Assembly (NCBI GenBank): GCA_023105745.1
Contig: JALGQZ010000015.1
Span: 16,590,499-16,654,498, forward strand
DNA length: 64,000 nt
Source of the DNA: Austropuccinia psidii
Taxonomy: Eukaryota; Basidiomycota; Pucciniomycetes; Pucciniales; Sphaerophragmiaceae
Direction: 5' to 3'
The notes under the pieces were generated by a model. The model made no database searches. It was not told where the DNA came from and worked only from the letters and a program-made list of their open reading frames with translations. Within the stretch, counting starts at the first letter, position 1. Every line of letters begins with the position of its first letter. Shown here piece after piece: positions 30,990 through 42,831 of this stretch. The position numbers and the translations under genes were made by a program.

Positions 30990-32742
30990 CTAAATATCAT
31001 GAAATAATGGTTTTAGCATTACAAGCAGCCCACATGACATCACTTTTTTATCATACAATCCACAGTGGCCTTTTATTTGTTCTTCAGATATAATCAAGTC
31101 TTCATCATCAAGACCAACAGCTTTATAAATATTGAGATGCAACCAATATGGTAAGAAAGTCACATCAATCTTCAAAGTTTTTAAGATCAGAAAGTCATTT
31201 TTGAGCATGCAAGATGGCTCAGAGACTTTAAAAATCCTATTAATAATACTAAATTGCCGTGAGTTGCCCCTCAGAAAACAAATCACACTGTTGTCAACAT
31301 TTTTGGATTCAGTTGAAAATATATTGTTCCCAATATTAATGTTTGAAACTGGAAAATAACAAGGTGAGACAATTCTTGAAGTGGGATGACTTGTGGATTG
31401 GACAGTAGTGTCAAAGCTGATCAATTCAACTATTTCCCTTGTTGAATGAAAATTCTGTAAGTACTCAACCACGAAATCATAATTTTGTTGGTCATGGTGG
31501 GATAGTTTGTTATATATTTCTGATTGAATGGGGAAGGCAGCTGTGATTCAAAAACTTGTTTTATTTCACATGGGACAGATGGGTATTTCAGGAGAATGTA
31601 AAGGTTGGAACATTGACAGATATGTTGAAGTAAGGTTTTATCTAAATCATCTATTCAGAGTTGCAAGAAGTTAATATTATTCAGCTCATGTATTGAGTCA
31701 ATGTGAATATATTTCTCTTATTCATTAACATACATATTTTGTTATTTGTTGGCATCTTTGTAAATACTCCAATAAAGCACTCATAACTCCATGGGGCTGA
31801 GGCTTGTGCTGGCCCCAACATTGGAAGAGTTCTGGAATATGATCAGCAAGATGATTATTTGGTTTACTTTTCTGTTTTGGGAACAGGTGTTGATTGGAAA
31901 GGAATAATATTTTCCAATTTCCAGCAAATGCAGTTGCTTTATCCATTGAAACAGTCCACATTGTGGCAATGTTGATAGCCCTAATAAAATGGAATGTATT
32001 CTTGGTTAGTAAATTTGCAAGTTCTTCTGATTTACAAACTTTTCTTTGAGTATTGGGGGAATTGTGTTCAACTAATGACATCTGTTGGCTGAGAATTAAA
32101 AATAGAATGTAGACCTTGTATAAGAGAGCCCATTCAGCAGATTTTAAACTACCATGAGAGGCGGAACCCATTTTCTGGGGTAATCTTGTCCATGATGAGG
32201 GAATTATGGTTTCAGATATTATTTGTTGGAGATGCTTCAGAGCCTCACCCTTGATCTGGTGATCACTCAGTGCACTGATATCCAATTCAGAGGGGATGTA
32301 ATCCATACCAAAAAACAGAATCTCTGTAGAGCCACTAGATGGATGTTGTGTGTGAGGGGTGGGCATTGGGAAGTAATTTTGTTGGGTGGAAGTAGTGGGG
32401 AATGACTCATTTATTATTTTTGCTGTCTCTCTTCTCAGGGAGAGGGCCTCTCTCAATGGCATTTGATCAAGAGAGCTGTTGGAGGTCATGGAATATGAGT
32501 CTGAACTTCTGGTGTCATTGGATTTCTTGCAGGTCCAGAAGTATATTTTTGATTTGGACTCCACAATAAACAATTTGAAAGCTGCATGATCCTTCACAAT
32601 TCCAAGTATTAAATTATGCATTATGTCAAGATTAACCATTTTGGTTGCATCACAATATGGAAGGTCTTCTAAAATTGAATATTGAACTCCATACTCAAAG
32701 AGAATTTCTTGTCTTTGCTGTGGGGATGCCCAAAGCCATTTC
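30990..32742 (-). pseudogene. Transposase of element B, C-terminal part
   Basis: Matches the element A transposase from the LPYWDATRMVNLDIMHNLIL block (32640 region) to KPLFHDI at 30990. It includes the helical middle (SGSTEILFFGMDYIPSELDI) and the C-terminal exon (EYLQNFHSTREIVELISFDT). The intron equivalent lies near 31650-31730. Several stops and shifts are present. It is separated from the N-terminal part by a family-1 LTR inserted at 32743. Confidence 0.75.
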
Positions 32743-34564
32743 TGTAAGGTTTGTATACAAAACTCTTGATAATAGTAACAATATCAAGAGTACTATGACT
32801 GTACTCAGTAGAAAAATATAATATAATAAAATATCATAACCAAAAATTTAAATATAATTACTAAAATTAATTATATATAAAAAAATAGATTTGATTTTTA
32901 TTATATAAAATAATAATAAAAAAATATAATCATTATAATAAACTATAATTATTCTATTATTGTTATAGTCACTGACAATTATAACAATAAGAAGTGTAAA
33001 GCTTCTAATGAGTCAATTACATGTGGAAAATATAAATATTTGACCACTTATAAATAATATGTAAATACTATTTTTAAAAGAATTAAAGCACACACTGTGC
33101 AGAAGTATTTCTTAGAGAAAAATTCTATATAAAAAGACTAATAATAGAAAAAAAAAGATATAGAATCTTAGAGAAAACTTACTTCTAATATAAATTCAAT
33201 ACAACAAGTCAAACAACAACAGTTATTATATTAAATAATTATTATAAGTTAAAAACACACCAAAAATCAATATTTTAAAAGATAAAACAACTTTTAATAA
33301 TAAAAAATATGATTAAAGGGTTCTTGAGAGGAATTTGTGGATTTTGAAAGATATTTCAAAGACAATAATTTTAGAAAATAAAATATATTATAGGTGATTA
33401 CAAAAATAATCTAGTTTCTATGATTTAAATTCTTCAATTTAAGATTTATAAAGACTAAAATAATTAAGAAATACTTTAATAATAAGATTTTATATATAAT
33501 AAAACTTTACCTGTTTAAATTTCTAATATGATTGGATTGATAATTGATGATGGACAAAAACAGTGATGAAAAGACTCTTTTTATGTCTACAGAGAAGCTC
33601 TCATAATTCATAATGGATATAGAGGGCGTGCTCAGGTCCAAACTGAAAAACCATGCTTAAAAATGAGGTTCTTAACTTAAGGTAACTTATTTTTAATTCC
33701 AATTTAAAGTTAGGAGTGTTATTCTTAACTCCGAGTAGCTTTAATCCTCATTTGAGTTAATTATCTTAATTTTGAATATAAGATGACCTTATTTATATTA
33801 AAGTTCATCACATGAACAACCTAAAAATAGAGTTTCAAGCAGAAATCTATTAAACTCAATTTTTAATTAATTTTTAAAGAAATCTTAATTTTCTTTAAGT
33901 ATAATTAAAAGAGTACATTTCCAGGCTAATTCACCAGGAAATATGTTTATAAGAGATACTTAAAATTTAATTTATGTATAGCTAATATTAAATTGTAAGC
34001 TGTGTGAAATGCTCAAAAAAATATATCAAAAATTGGATTTTTAATGAATTTGTGAAGTTATTACTATTTTTCCACATAAAATAGCAATACACATTAAACC
34101 TTAACTTTTGATAAGGTTTTAATGCTTTGAACCTTAAACTTTTAAGCTTTTTTAAGCTTTGACAGGTCTCAAAGCTTTAATTTAAAGCCTGCATAGTGGG
34201 ATTTACCCTTTGGCAGCTTGAAATTCCTGTCAAAATTGGGAGAAAACCAGTTTAAACCTTAAGGTTGGATCAAAGTCTAATTTTAAAGTTTACATAAGGT
34301 TGAAAATCCTCCAATACAGGTGGAAAACCTTAATTGAATCCCTGCAGATCCAAAAAGCTGGGTACCCCAGCTCTGTTTGGTCTTTTTCCTTTGTCCCACC
34401 TTGTTGCATGGATTTTTCCCTTTTATTTATTTAAAGCCATACTATGGCCTTAAACACTTTTAAATTGAGCTCAGGCAGGACTCAAATTCTGTATGGGAAA
34501 TACTTATCCAATTCAGTAAAGATACACAACACCTCAATTTTAACTAAAATTTTGGTAAGGTTGC

Positions 34565-34569
34565 ATAAA
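34565..34569. repeat. Target duplication ATAAA, left
   Basis: ATAAA directly before the 5' LTR of gypsy 2. The identical ATAAA follows the 3' LTR at 44270-44274. Confidence 0.9.
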
Positions 34570-36007
34570 TGTCAGCCTGTGACTCAAAATCAGAGCACAA
34601 GCATGACAGCCAAAATACCATAAATCAATGGTATAGCCAAAATACCACCAAAACATGGAGCTGAGCCAAATTAGCTCAAAAGGTATCAAAAGAAAGAGGA
34701 AACTCACCCCTTTCTGAAAATATAATTCCCATCACCATAGGACAAGAAATAACAAAGTTATTCCTGCCCAAAGTTATTGCTGAGCATAAACCTTAATTTT
34801 CACCTCTCATCTAAAATCTAGAAGGAGAGGCTTAACCCCATCAAATGGGTATTCAAAATGAAGCTCTAAGCCAGGGCTATCCAATGGTGCCAACCAAACT
34901 GAGCTAGCACCAGTATAACTTGAGTTATGGTCAAATTCAGGCCAAATAAGGGTGAACAAAACATTCACCTCTCATCTAACTTTTACAGTTTTAGTGTGAG
35001 ATACCTAAAGTGGGGTCTTTTTGGAAAGAGCACAATCAGGGCTATCTTATGGTGTCATCCATTTCCCCATAACTCAACTACAACAGAAGTTATTGGCCAA
35101 ACAAGCTTAATACAGCTTTTTGCCCAAACCACGCCAATGTACAAAAATACTTGTACATGGGATAACTTTGTCATATTTAATGATAACCATGTCAAGTTGG
35201 GTACCATTGTGTAGAGCTCATATAGAGCTATTCAATGAACCAACTTTGAGCTTGATATCTCAAAAGCTGACAGAGTTATGACCATTTTAAGGTCAAAATC
35301 CCACCAGCTGTCATATACAGCCTTACCATGGGATAACACCCCATAATCATGAATATGAGGTGTCAAAAGACAAAGGAGCATGTTTTTGCTTCAATACCTC
35401 ATATGTCAGTCAATACTGGGGTCCCATACAGTTTCTGTACAGCATTCTACGCGTCATACACGTCAGAATCAGGCTGTGAGGTCCCCAGATGAAAATTTTC
35501 ACCCTGTATTGGTGAAAACTGCCCAGATGTGGTTTCAAAACCACATCTGAGCCCAATACAGGTTATACAGGCTGTTTGCAAACCACAAGCCAGTACTAGA
35601 GAGTGAAAAAATCTTCACTTCCTCTACGTGGAAAGGTCTAGCACCCTTGCCACCCCATTTCAGGATAAAAAGGAGGTTTTTCACTGCCAGAATCGCTTCT
35701 TCATCCTGCTCTTGAATAACCTACGTAGTAAACTGTCAAAAACAGTTTTACTCTTGGTTAATAATCAGGTATACTCTTAATTTAAAGTATTGTAGTCTTT
35801 ATTATTGTAATCCAACAGGTAAAGCTGCACCCAGGGCTTTCAACAGCGCTCACCACCACTATATCTCTATAGTAAAGCCCTTTAAATTCTTAAATTAAAA
35901 CTTTTATTATCAATTATATCCTCTTTAAAATTATTTTTACCGTGTCACAGTCATAGTTAAAGCTTGTAAATACTCTTATACACCTTTATCATAGACTCAG
36001 CCTGACA
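34570..36007 (+). repeat. 5' LTR of gypsy 2 (family 3)
   Basis: TGTCAGCCTGTGAC...CAGCCTGACA, 1438 bp. The ends form an inverted pair (TGTCAG/CTGACA). A candidate promoter, GGATAAAAAGGAGG, lies at 35663-35676. The LTR contains the inverted pair AGATGTGGTTTCAAA and CCACATCT near 35525. Confidence 0.92.
35665..35673 (+). promoter_or_regulatory. Candidate TATA box of the gypsy 2 5' LTR
   Basis: ATAAAAAGG in the same relative position in both gypsy 2 LTRs, about 340 bp before the LTR end. No better TATA match lies nearby. Confidence 0.4.
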
Positions 36008-36010
36008 TTT

Positions 36011-36026
36011 TGGGGGCCTGGCCGTG
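36011..36026 (+). other. Putative primer-binding site of gypsy 2
   Basis: TGGGGGCCTGGCCGTG, three bases after the LTR. Identical in gypsy 1; two or three changes in gypsy 3 (60616-60631). It should pair with a tRNA 3' end reading ...GGCCCCCA. The tRNA cannot be named from this window. Confidence 0.55.
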
Positions 36027-36053
36027 TTTTTTTTTACTTTTTGGACCTTACAA

Positions 36054-36602
36054 GTGAGTTTTTTCTCTTTTTTATATCTTATTAACCATTGTTTTATCTT
36101 TTTTTAGGCGTAATTTCCACTTTAAAAAATATATTTTATATATTTCTATTCTTCTTTATATACTCATATTATAAAAAGAGTATTTTTCACGTGGCTAATA
36201 CCCACTGAAAACAATTATTTTTGGCGTGTTTTGTATATAAATACACATTAGCCACTAATAAGTCCTGTATTCTTGACTGAATAAGGACACCTCTGACTGA
36301 AAAACCATCAGTTGAGGCGTGGATTAAGTGTATTGTTGACTCAATAACACTTATATTAAACCACTTATACAGAATACACTTGAAAACTACAAGTGTATCT
36401 GTGGGATACTGGCACACAAACAGTGTGACAGGGTACCAAAAGCTGTAATTCTGACGTGAAATTGTTGATTCAAATCACACTGTCATTATACAGGGGCATA
36501 CTGTAGTAATATACAAGCCCAGAGGCCATTCTTAGACGTGCAAAACCAGCCTTGTAAGAAGTCTTAACTGACATAAGCCCTCTTTTTCCTGTTTTGATTC
36601 AG
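36054..36602 (+). other. Leader intron of gypsy 2
   Basis: Donor GTGAGT at 36054 after TTACAA, acceptor TTTTGATTCAG ending at 36602. Joining gives ...CAA|TGGAAGAA, which creates an ATG across the junction in the frame of the accessory protein. Gypsy 3 keeps the acceptor (GATTCAG|TGGAAGAA) and a decayed donor. Gypsy 1 keeps the acceptor with the same TG start. Splicing is inferred. Confidence 0.5.
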
Positions 36603-37671
36603 TGGAAGAAAACTTCATACCACTTGAGACCCAGTCACAGGCCAACATACCAGTGACACCCTCAGAACCAGAGGGCAGCAAGGGCAAAGGAAAAAGGCTT
36701 AGTGAAGGCCTCATCACAGCCAAGAAGTGGACACCAATAGCCACTCAGAGAAGTAGAAAACCACGAAACTCTGCATCCATACAAGGTAAACCAACCTTAA
36801 CCACTTGTACAGGGAAGATTACAGTTATTAACCCAGTTGTAACTTCCAAAGGCAAACTGCCCAAATCAGCAGATAACAAATTTGTACAAGGCACAGTCAA
36901 AGGTAAATACCCTAAGAACATAAAGTTTTTGACTGCTTGCAAACACTGATATGTCCCCTGCACACCTCAGAGACCTTGGCTTCCAAAGGAACCAGCCAGA
37001 GGATAGAGCAGGAATGTCTAGAACCAGAAGACCTGAAAGAAGACACATTGGACACAGTGGTGGATGGCAAAACAATGGGGGGGATAATATCAACCTTGCC
37101 ATTCACACTCCAATTCAACAGAAACCTCAAACCAGAGGACTGGAAGGATATGGATCAAGTTCTTCAAATCCACCAACTCCTCAAAGATTTGTTTCAATGG
37201 AGCATGGACAACAAGAGGTTCAACCTAGCAACTCACTGGGCAGAACTGGGATCAAGTTGCCAGAAGATCTGTCTCAAAGAGATAGACTTCAAAGACCTTA
37301 TGGTAATCACCAAGGGTTGGAACCCTACCAGGCAGCACAGACTCCTGGAGGCAAGGGCACAGAGGATAAGGGAGAACCAAGCCACTATCCAAGCCATAGA
37401 AGAACAGTTAACCCAGACAGGGCCTACTCAGATTCCTTCAGGTTCACAAGGAGCCAGCCAAATCAGCTCTCCAGTGGCTTCACACCATTCAGAAACCAGC
37501 AGATCAGTGGCCAAGAGTCACCATTCTTCACAATTCCAGGAAGTTTCCAGGAGAAGACAAGGCAACAAGGGCAAGAACAAAGCCTCCTTCAACCAGAGGA
37601 GGAAAGAGTCAGACCCCATGATCCAGAAGCTGTTAGATTTGGTAAAAGAAGTACACAAGAACCAGAAGTAG
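36603..37671 (+). CDS. Accessory protein of gypsy 2, overlapping gag in another frame
   Basis: Exons 36603-36902 and 36971-37671 are joined across a 68-bp intron (GTAAAT..CTCAG, with CACTGAT as a candidate branch site), keeping one frame of about 333 residues when the first codon is completed by the leader intron junction. Segments: acidic/Pro N-terminus (EENFIPLETQSQANIPVTP), a basic TVINPVVTSKGKLPKSADN-like block, then a helical block (NLKPEDWKDMDQVLQIHQLL) and a Lys/Arg/Gln-rich C-terminus. Gypsy 3 keeps recognisable versions of both exons (59894-59700 and 59652-59249), and gypsy 1 keeps the EDW..QIHQ block. Exon 2 overlaps gag-pol in a different frame for its full length. No domain is recognised; a Gag-like or RNA-binding role is speculation. 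Confidence 0.65.
36903..36970 (+). other. Regulatory intron containing the gag-pol start codon
   Basis: A 68-bp intron with donor GTAAAT and acceptor CACCTCAG. The gag-pol ATG at 36951-36953 lies inside it. Splicing removes the gag-pol start and joins the accessory exons; retention gives gag-pol. Gypsy 3 has an intron of the same 68-bp length with ATG inside (59653-59720), and gypsy 1 an 86-bp one (20653-20738). Confidence 0.6.
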
Positions 37672-40600
37672 CTGTAAACCACTCTAGAATCAGTAGTCCT
37701 AGTAATAGAAACATTACCCCCACTCAGACTGAAAATAACATTATCACATCTGAGAGCAACATCAACAGTGACACACTGTGGTTGCAAATATCCCAATATG
37801 CTGAGCAATCTGCAAAGCAGGCTGCAGAATTTGCAGCTGCCCAAGAGAGGATGAGACAAACTCAAGCCTCATTGGAGCAGATAGTTAAAAACCTTCAGGA
37901 AGGATATGCTCAACTGAGCAAAGCCTCTGAAGAAACCAACAAGAGACTGAATTAAGTCTCTGAAGAACAACACCATAGCAGCAGGGACAGGGAGTGTCTG
38001 AACCAAGACATCAACAAATTGTTTGATGCCTACCATAGCTTGAAGCCCCAACCACAAGGCCAAGCTATGGAGAATCCATATCAACCAAATTACATCAAAC
38101 CAGATGCCATGTTGTTGAATAAGGCAAGATCTCCATCACAATACCAGGATGGAGATGGCATGTCTTATTCAGAGAAGGAAGCCTTGAAACAGCTTCCTGA
38201 GGCCTCAAACTGGCCCAAATTCTCTGGATCAGGAGAATATGATCATATGGAACTCATAGATTATATTGATGGACTCTTCATTGATGTACCAAGCATACCA
38301 GATTACTGGATTACTGCTAGACTGAATACTGCATTTAAAGGTCATGCAAGTATATGGTACACTGAAATGAAAGAAATCCATGGCAGAAGAAATTGGCCAT
38401 GGTGGAAGAGTCAAATAATCCAAAAATACAGTAATGGAACCTGGATATGGCAAAAGACCATGTCATTTGAAAATGACAAATACTCTGTGGACAAAGATCC
38501 ATATGAGTGGTGTCTTAGACAGTCTAAAAGACTTAAAGCCATTGATCCTCAAATGAACATTCAAATGAGGAATCATAAACTTCTGACACAACTGCCAGGA
38601 GAACTAGAGCATGCAGTAAAGTGCAGATGCAACCAAAATTGCACTCTAGATGATATAGCCAATACCTTACAAGACATAAGGAAAAGGACTAATATAGGGA
38701 AATTCACCCCATATAGAAGCAATAGTTTCAAAGAGAAACAACCTTTCAGGGTAGAGTTTAAAGACAAACCCAGAGAAAGAGTGGCAGAAGTGGCAAAGAA
38801 GAAGAATTCTTGTCACAATTGTGGTTCAACAGATCACTATGCCAACAACTGCCCAAAAGCAAAGAAAAAAGTCTATGCTATAGAAAAAGTCCCTGAAGAA
38901 GAACCTCCAACAGAGGATTCTGAATCAGACTCTATGGGTGATGCCATCAGGGAACCATCTGATGAGGATCAAGACCCAAGAGAGGAATTTCTAGTGGAAT
39001 ACCAAGAGGAAACCCCACTAGAAATCCAGGATATACAGTTGGAAGCAGGCATGCCACAAGACACTGCCAACAAGAACTTGTGTAAACACACACAAGATGC
39101 ACAAACATTCCTGGTTACACCAACCAAAGGAATGGCATACATACATGGAACAGCCACAAAAATGACTGTATGTATTGACAATGCTCAGCACCCATTGATC
39201 ATTGACAGTGGAGCACACTGCTCCATAGTGGCCAGAAATTATCTGGATAACCACTTCCCAAACTGGGAAAAAGAACTCTTGCCCACCAGGGCAAAGAACT
39301 TTAAGAGTGCATCTGGAAAGATGACCTCTATTGGGACAATTATCAAAGAGATAATTATACCCCACAGAAAAGGTAATATCAGACTCAACCCAGAGTTTGT
39401 AGTGCTTGAAGATGCCCATATCCAAGGGTTTTTACTGGGAACAGATTACCAGAGGATGTATGGCATAGATATTTACAATAGTAAAAATAGGCATATTACC
39501 ATTGGTACTAACAAGGAAAAGAAATTTTCTCTTGATATATACCAGATATCTTCTCAGGACCCACTGGAAGAACTTCTGAAAGAATTCAGAGAGGGACAGT
39601 TTAGCACTACCCTCACCAGTAAACAAAAGCTAAGTTTACTGAAGATGCTGAGGAAGAATAGACCAGCATTTGCCATTGGTGAAGAACCATTAGGCAAGAT
39701 CAAAGGCCATGATATAGAACTATATCTTGATGTAGAAAGGCCTTATCCACCCATGTTAAGGAGACCTCCTTACCCAGCAAGTCTGGAGACCAGGAAAGAG
39801 ATTGAGAGACATATCAATGAACTCCTGGACATGGATGTCATTAGGAAGATTGGACATAATTAAAATTTGGAAATCACCACTCCTGTCCTAATCACCTGGC
39901 ATGATGGCAAGTCTAGACTGTGTGGAGACTTCAGAGCCCTGAACAACTACACAAAAGCAGACAGGTATCCTATACCAAGGATACCTCATGCCTTGGATAA
40001 ATTGGCCAAAGCCAAATACATAACCAAGATGGATTGTATGAAGGGCTTCCACCAAAATGGAGTTAAACCAAACTCCATGAAATTACTCAGAATTATATGC
40101 CATATGGGCATATATGAGTACACCAGGATGCCATTTGGCATCAAGAATGCACCAGCCCACTTCCAAAGGATGATGGACACCATATTTCAAGAAGAAATAA
40201 TGGAAGGCTGGATGGTAGTATACATTGATGATATCATTATATACTCAGAGACATGGGAAGACCATGTACAATACATAGACAGAGTGCTAAGTAAATGTAC
40301 ACCCATCAATCTGAAAATTTCACTCAAAAAGTGTAATTTTGGCCAACAAGAGCTACTAGCTCTAGGACACAAAGTCTCAGGCCTCAGTCTGGCAATTGAC
40401 CAGAACAAAGGAGCAGCAGTACTGCAAAAGCCAGTACCAAAGAACATCAAAGAGATGCAATCTTTCCTTGGATTTGCTAGCTACTATAGAAACCACATCA
40501 AAAACTTTGCCCACATAACCAGTAGTTTATACAAGTTAAGCTCAAATGATGTAGTTTTTGAAATAACCAAGGAAAGGAGGGATGCATATGAGAGGATCAA

Positions 40601-42806
40601 ATATGAACTCACTAATGCACCTGTACTCATCTTGCCTGACTTTGAACTACCATTCAAGTTATATATAGATGCAGCATGCAGCCAAGGCTTGGGAGCAGCC
40701 CTTCACCAAAGACAGATTGTGGATGGTGAACCAAGGGAAGGTGTAATATGTTACATCTCCAGGAAGCTGAAAGATTCAGAAGCCAGGTATGGGGCCACCC
40801 AGACAGAATGTTTATGTCTAGTCTGGGCTCTAGAAAAACTCCATTACTATTTGGAGGGTGCAGTCTTTGAAGTCTACACAGACTGCACAGCCTTGAAGTC
40901 TTTACTAAACATGAAGACTACTAATAGACACATGCTGAGATGGCAAATAGCCATCCAGGAGTATAGAGGGAACATGACCATCATATACAAGGAAGGTAAA
41001 AGCCATACCAATGCAGATGGCCTTAGCAGATGGCCACTGGACAATGTCAAAAGCAATCCAGCTTATGACCCAGAAGTTGCAGCAAAAATCCCTATCCATT
41101 TTATGGAAATAGATAGGAAGAAGAACTTCAGATTCTCTGAATGGGCACCAGGGAGTGGTACCCTTGACAGTGGAAACACTGATTCAGAAGGGACAGAAAC
41201 CCCCATACTGGGGATAAGCTCCTCAGAACTGCATAATGAATTCTTCAATGCAGTACTGAAATCTTATGCTAAACACAAACAGTGTAGCATACTACTCCAA
41301 CTCCTTCAACAAAAATACAGGAGCCCAGAACTGGAAACCCAGCTGGAGGAACCCTGGTTGAGGGCCTATAAGGACAATAAATTCTTCCTTATAGATGGCC
41401 TGATTTATCACAGAGACAAGCACACCAGTGCACTCACAGTGATAGACAGAGACCACATCTCTTTAATCCTGCAGGAATGCCATGACTGCCCCTACATGGG
41501 ACACATGAGTGAGGACAGGACTAAGGAGAGGGTAGCAAGCACAGCTTGGTGGCCCAAGTGGGAGCAAGAGTTGAGTGAATACATCAACACTTGTGAAAGA
41601 TGCCAAAAGGCAAATAGAAAGCATGGGAAGAAATATGGGTTGCTTCAACACATAGAAGAACCCAAACACCCATGGGAAACCATCAACATGGACTGGGTCA
41701 CAGGACTTATCCCAGGAGGCAAAGAAAACTACAATGCCTGCTTAATCATAGTTGATAGGTTCAGCAAGAGCATGAGATGTCTACCATGCCATAAAGAGGA
41801 CACAGCCATGGACACTGCTCTGTTATTTTGGAATAACATCATATCCACCTGTGGAGTCCCTAAGATCATAATTAGTGACAGGGACCCAAAATTTACATCT
41901 GAATTTTGGACCAATTTATATGACATGCTTGGCACCAAGCTTGCTTTTTCCACAGCTTACCATCCACAAACAGATGGCCTAGCTGAGAGGATGATCCAAA
42001 CAATGGAGGACATCCTCAGGAGGTTCTGTGCCTATGGCATGGAATACAAGGACCATGAGGGATATACCCATGATTGGGTCACCCTCTTACCAGCAGTCCA
42101 ACTGGCTTATAATACAAGCCAGCACTCTACCACAGGAAAAACACCTGCACTGGTAGAGAAAGGGTGGAATCCCCTGTTACCTGTGGATCACTTGAAGAAA
42201 AATCTTCTGACCATCCACCCCACAGCCAAAGACTTCCATGATATGTGGAAGAAAGCCTGTGATACTGCTGCCAAATGCATAGCAGAGGCCAAAGAGTACA
42301 ATAAGCAGAGGTGGGACAAATCACATATGGAACCTGACTTCAAGGAAGGGGACCAGGTGTTAGTGTCTACACTGAACTTTAACAATCTCAAAGGACCCAA
42401 GAAAATGAGAGACTCATTTGTAGGGCCCTTCACTATCATTAAGTTGATAGGGAAGAATGCAGTAGAAGTCAAGCTCACTGAGGAGTTTTCTAGGAAACAC
42501 CCAGTCTTTCCAGTGAGCCTGGTCAAGCCATACTTCCAAACAGAGGAGGAAAAATTCCCCTCCAGGAAGAAGAACATCACTCCACCAGAAATAGTGGAAG
42601 TAGAAGACTCTCCTGGACCTGTGAGTAAAATCATCAGGGCCAGAAAAATCAGACTTAATGGAAAGGATCAGAGACAATACCTAGTCAGATTCAAAAACCA
42701 GACAGCTGACAAAGACAAATGGTAGGCAGAGGATGCCATACCAGATGGGAACCTTCATTTGAGGAGATTCAGAGCCTCTAGGAGGACTGAACAGTCTCAT
42801 CAATGA
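36951..42806 (+). pseudogene. Gypsy 2 gag-pol polyprotein, one frame with three stops
   Basis: The single frame from ATG 36951 to TGA 42804-42806 (1951 codons) has stops at 37953 (TAA), 39861 (TAA, where gypsy 3 has GAA) and 42723 (TAG, where gypsy 3 has TTG). Domains in order: Gln-rich N-terminus with coiled-coil-like AAEFAAAQERMRQTQASLEQ; capsid-like region from about 38160; zinc knuckle CHNCGSTDHYANNC (38811-38852); aspartic protease core IIDSGAHCSIVA (Asp-Ser-Gly at 39204-39212); reverse transcriptase with [29 protein letters not shown] and YIDD (40221-40232); RNase H with [17 protein letters not shown] and [12 protein letters not shown]; integrase with His pair ([10 protein letters not shown]), CERC, and catalytic residues in [15 protein letters not shown] and TDGLAERM; C-terminal chromodomain-like [20 protein letters not shown]. 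The chromodomain makes it a chromovirus. It would replicate through RNA if the stops were absent. Confidence 0.92.
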
Positions 42807-42819
42807 TGAGCCTTTTTTT

Positions 42820-42831
42820 AGAGGGAGGGTA
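42820..42831 (+). other. Polypurine tract of gypsy 2
   Basis: AGAGGGAGGGTA lies directly before the TGTCAG start of the 3' LTR, the expected place for plus-strand priming. Confidence 0.75.

Noticed and set aside
34927..35214. 95-codon frame in the gypsy 2 5' LTR
   Set aside because: It is an LTR sequence; the 3' LTR copy differs without protein-type conservation.
36951..42806. Repeat-induced point mutation as the cause of all stops
   Set aside because: Two of the three stops need G-to-T (GAA to TAA) or T-to-A (TTG to TAG) changes relative to gypsy 3, not C-to-T or G-to-A.
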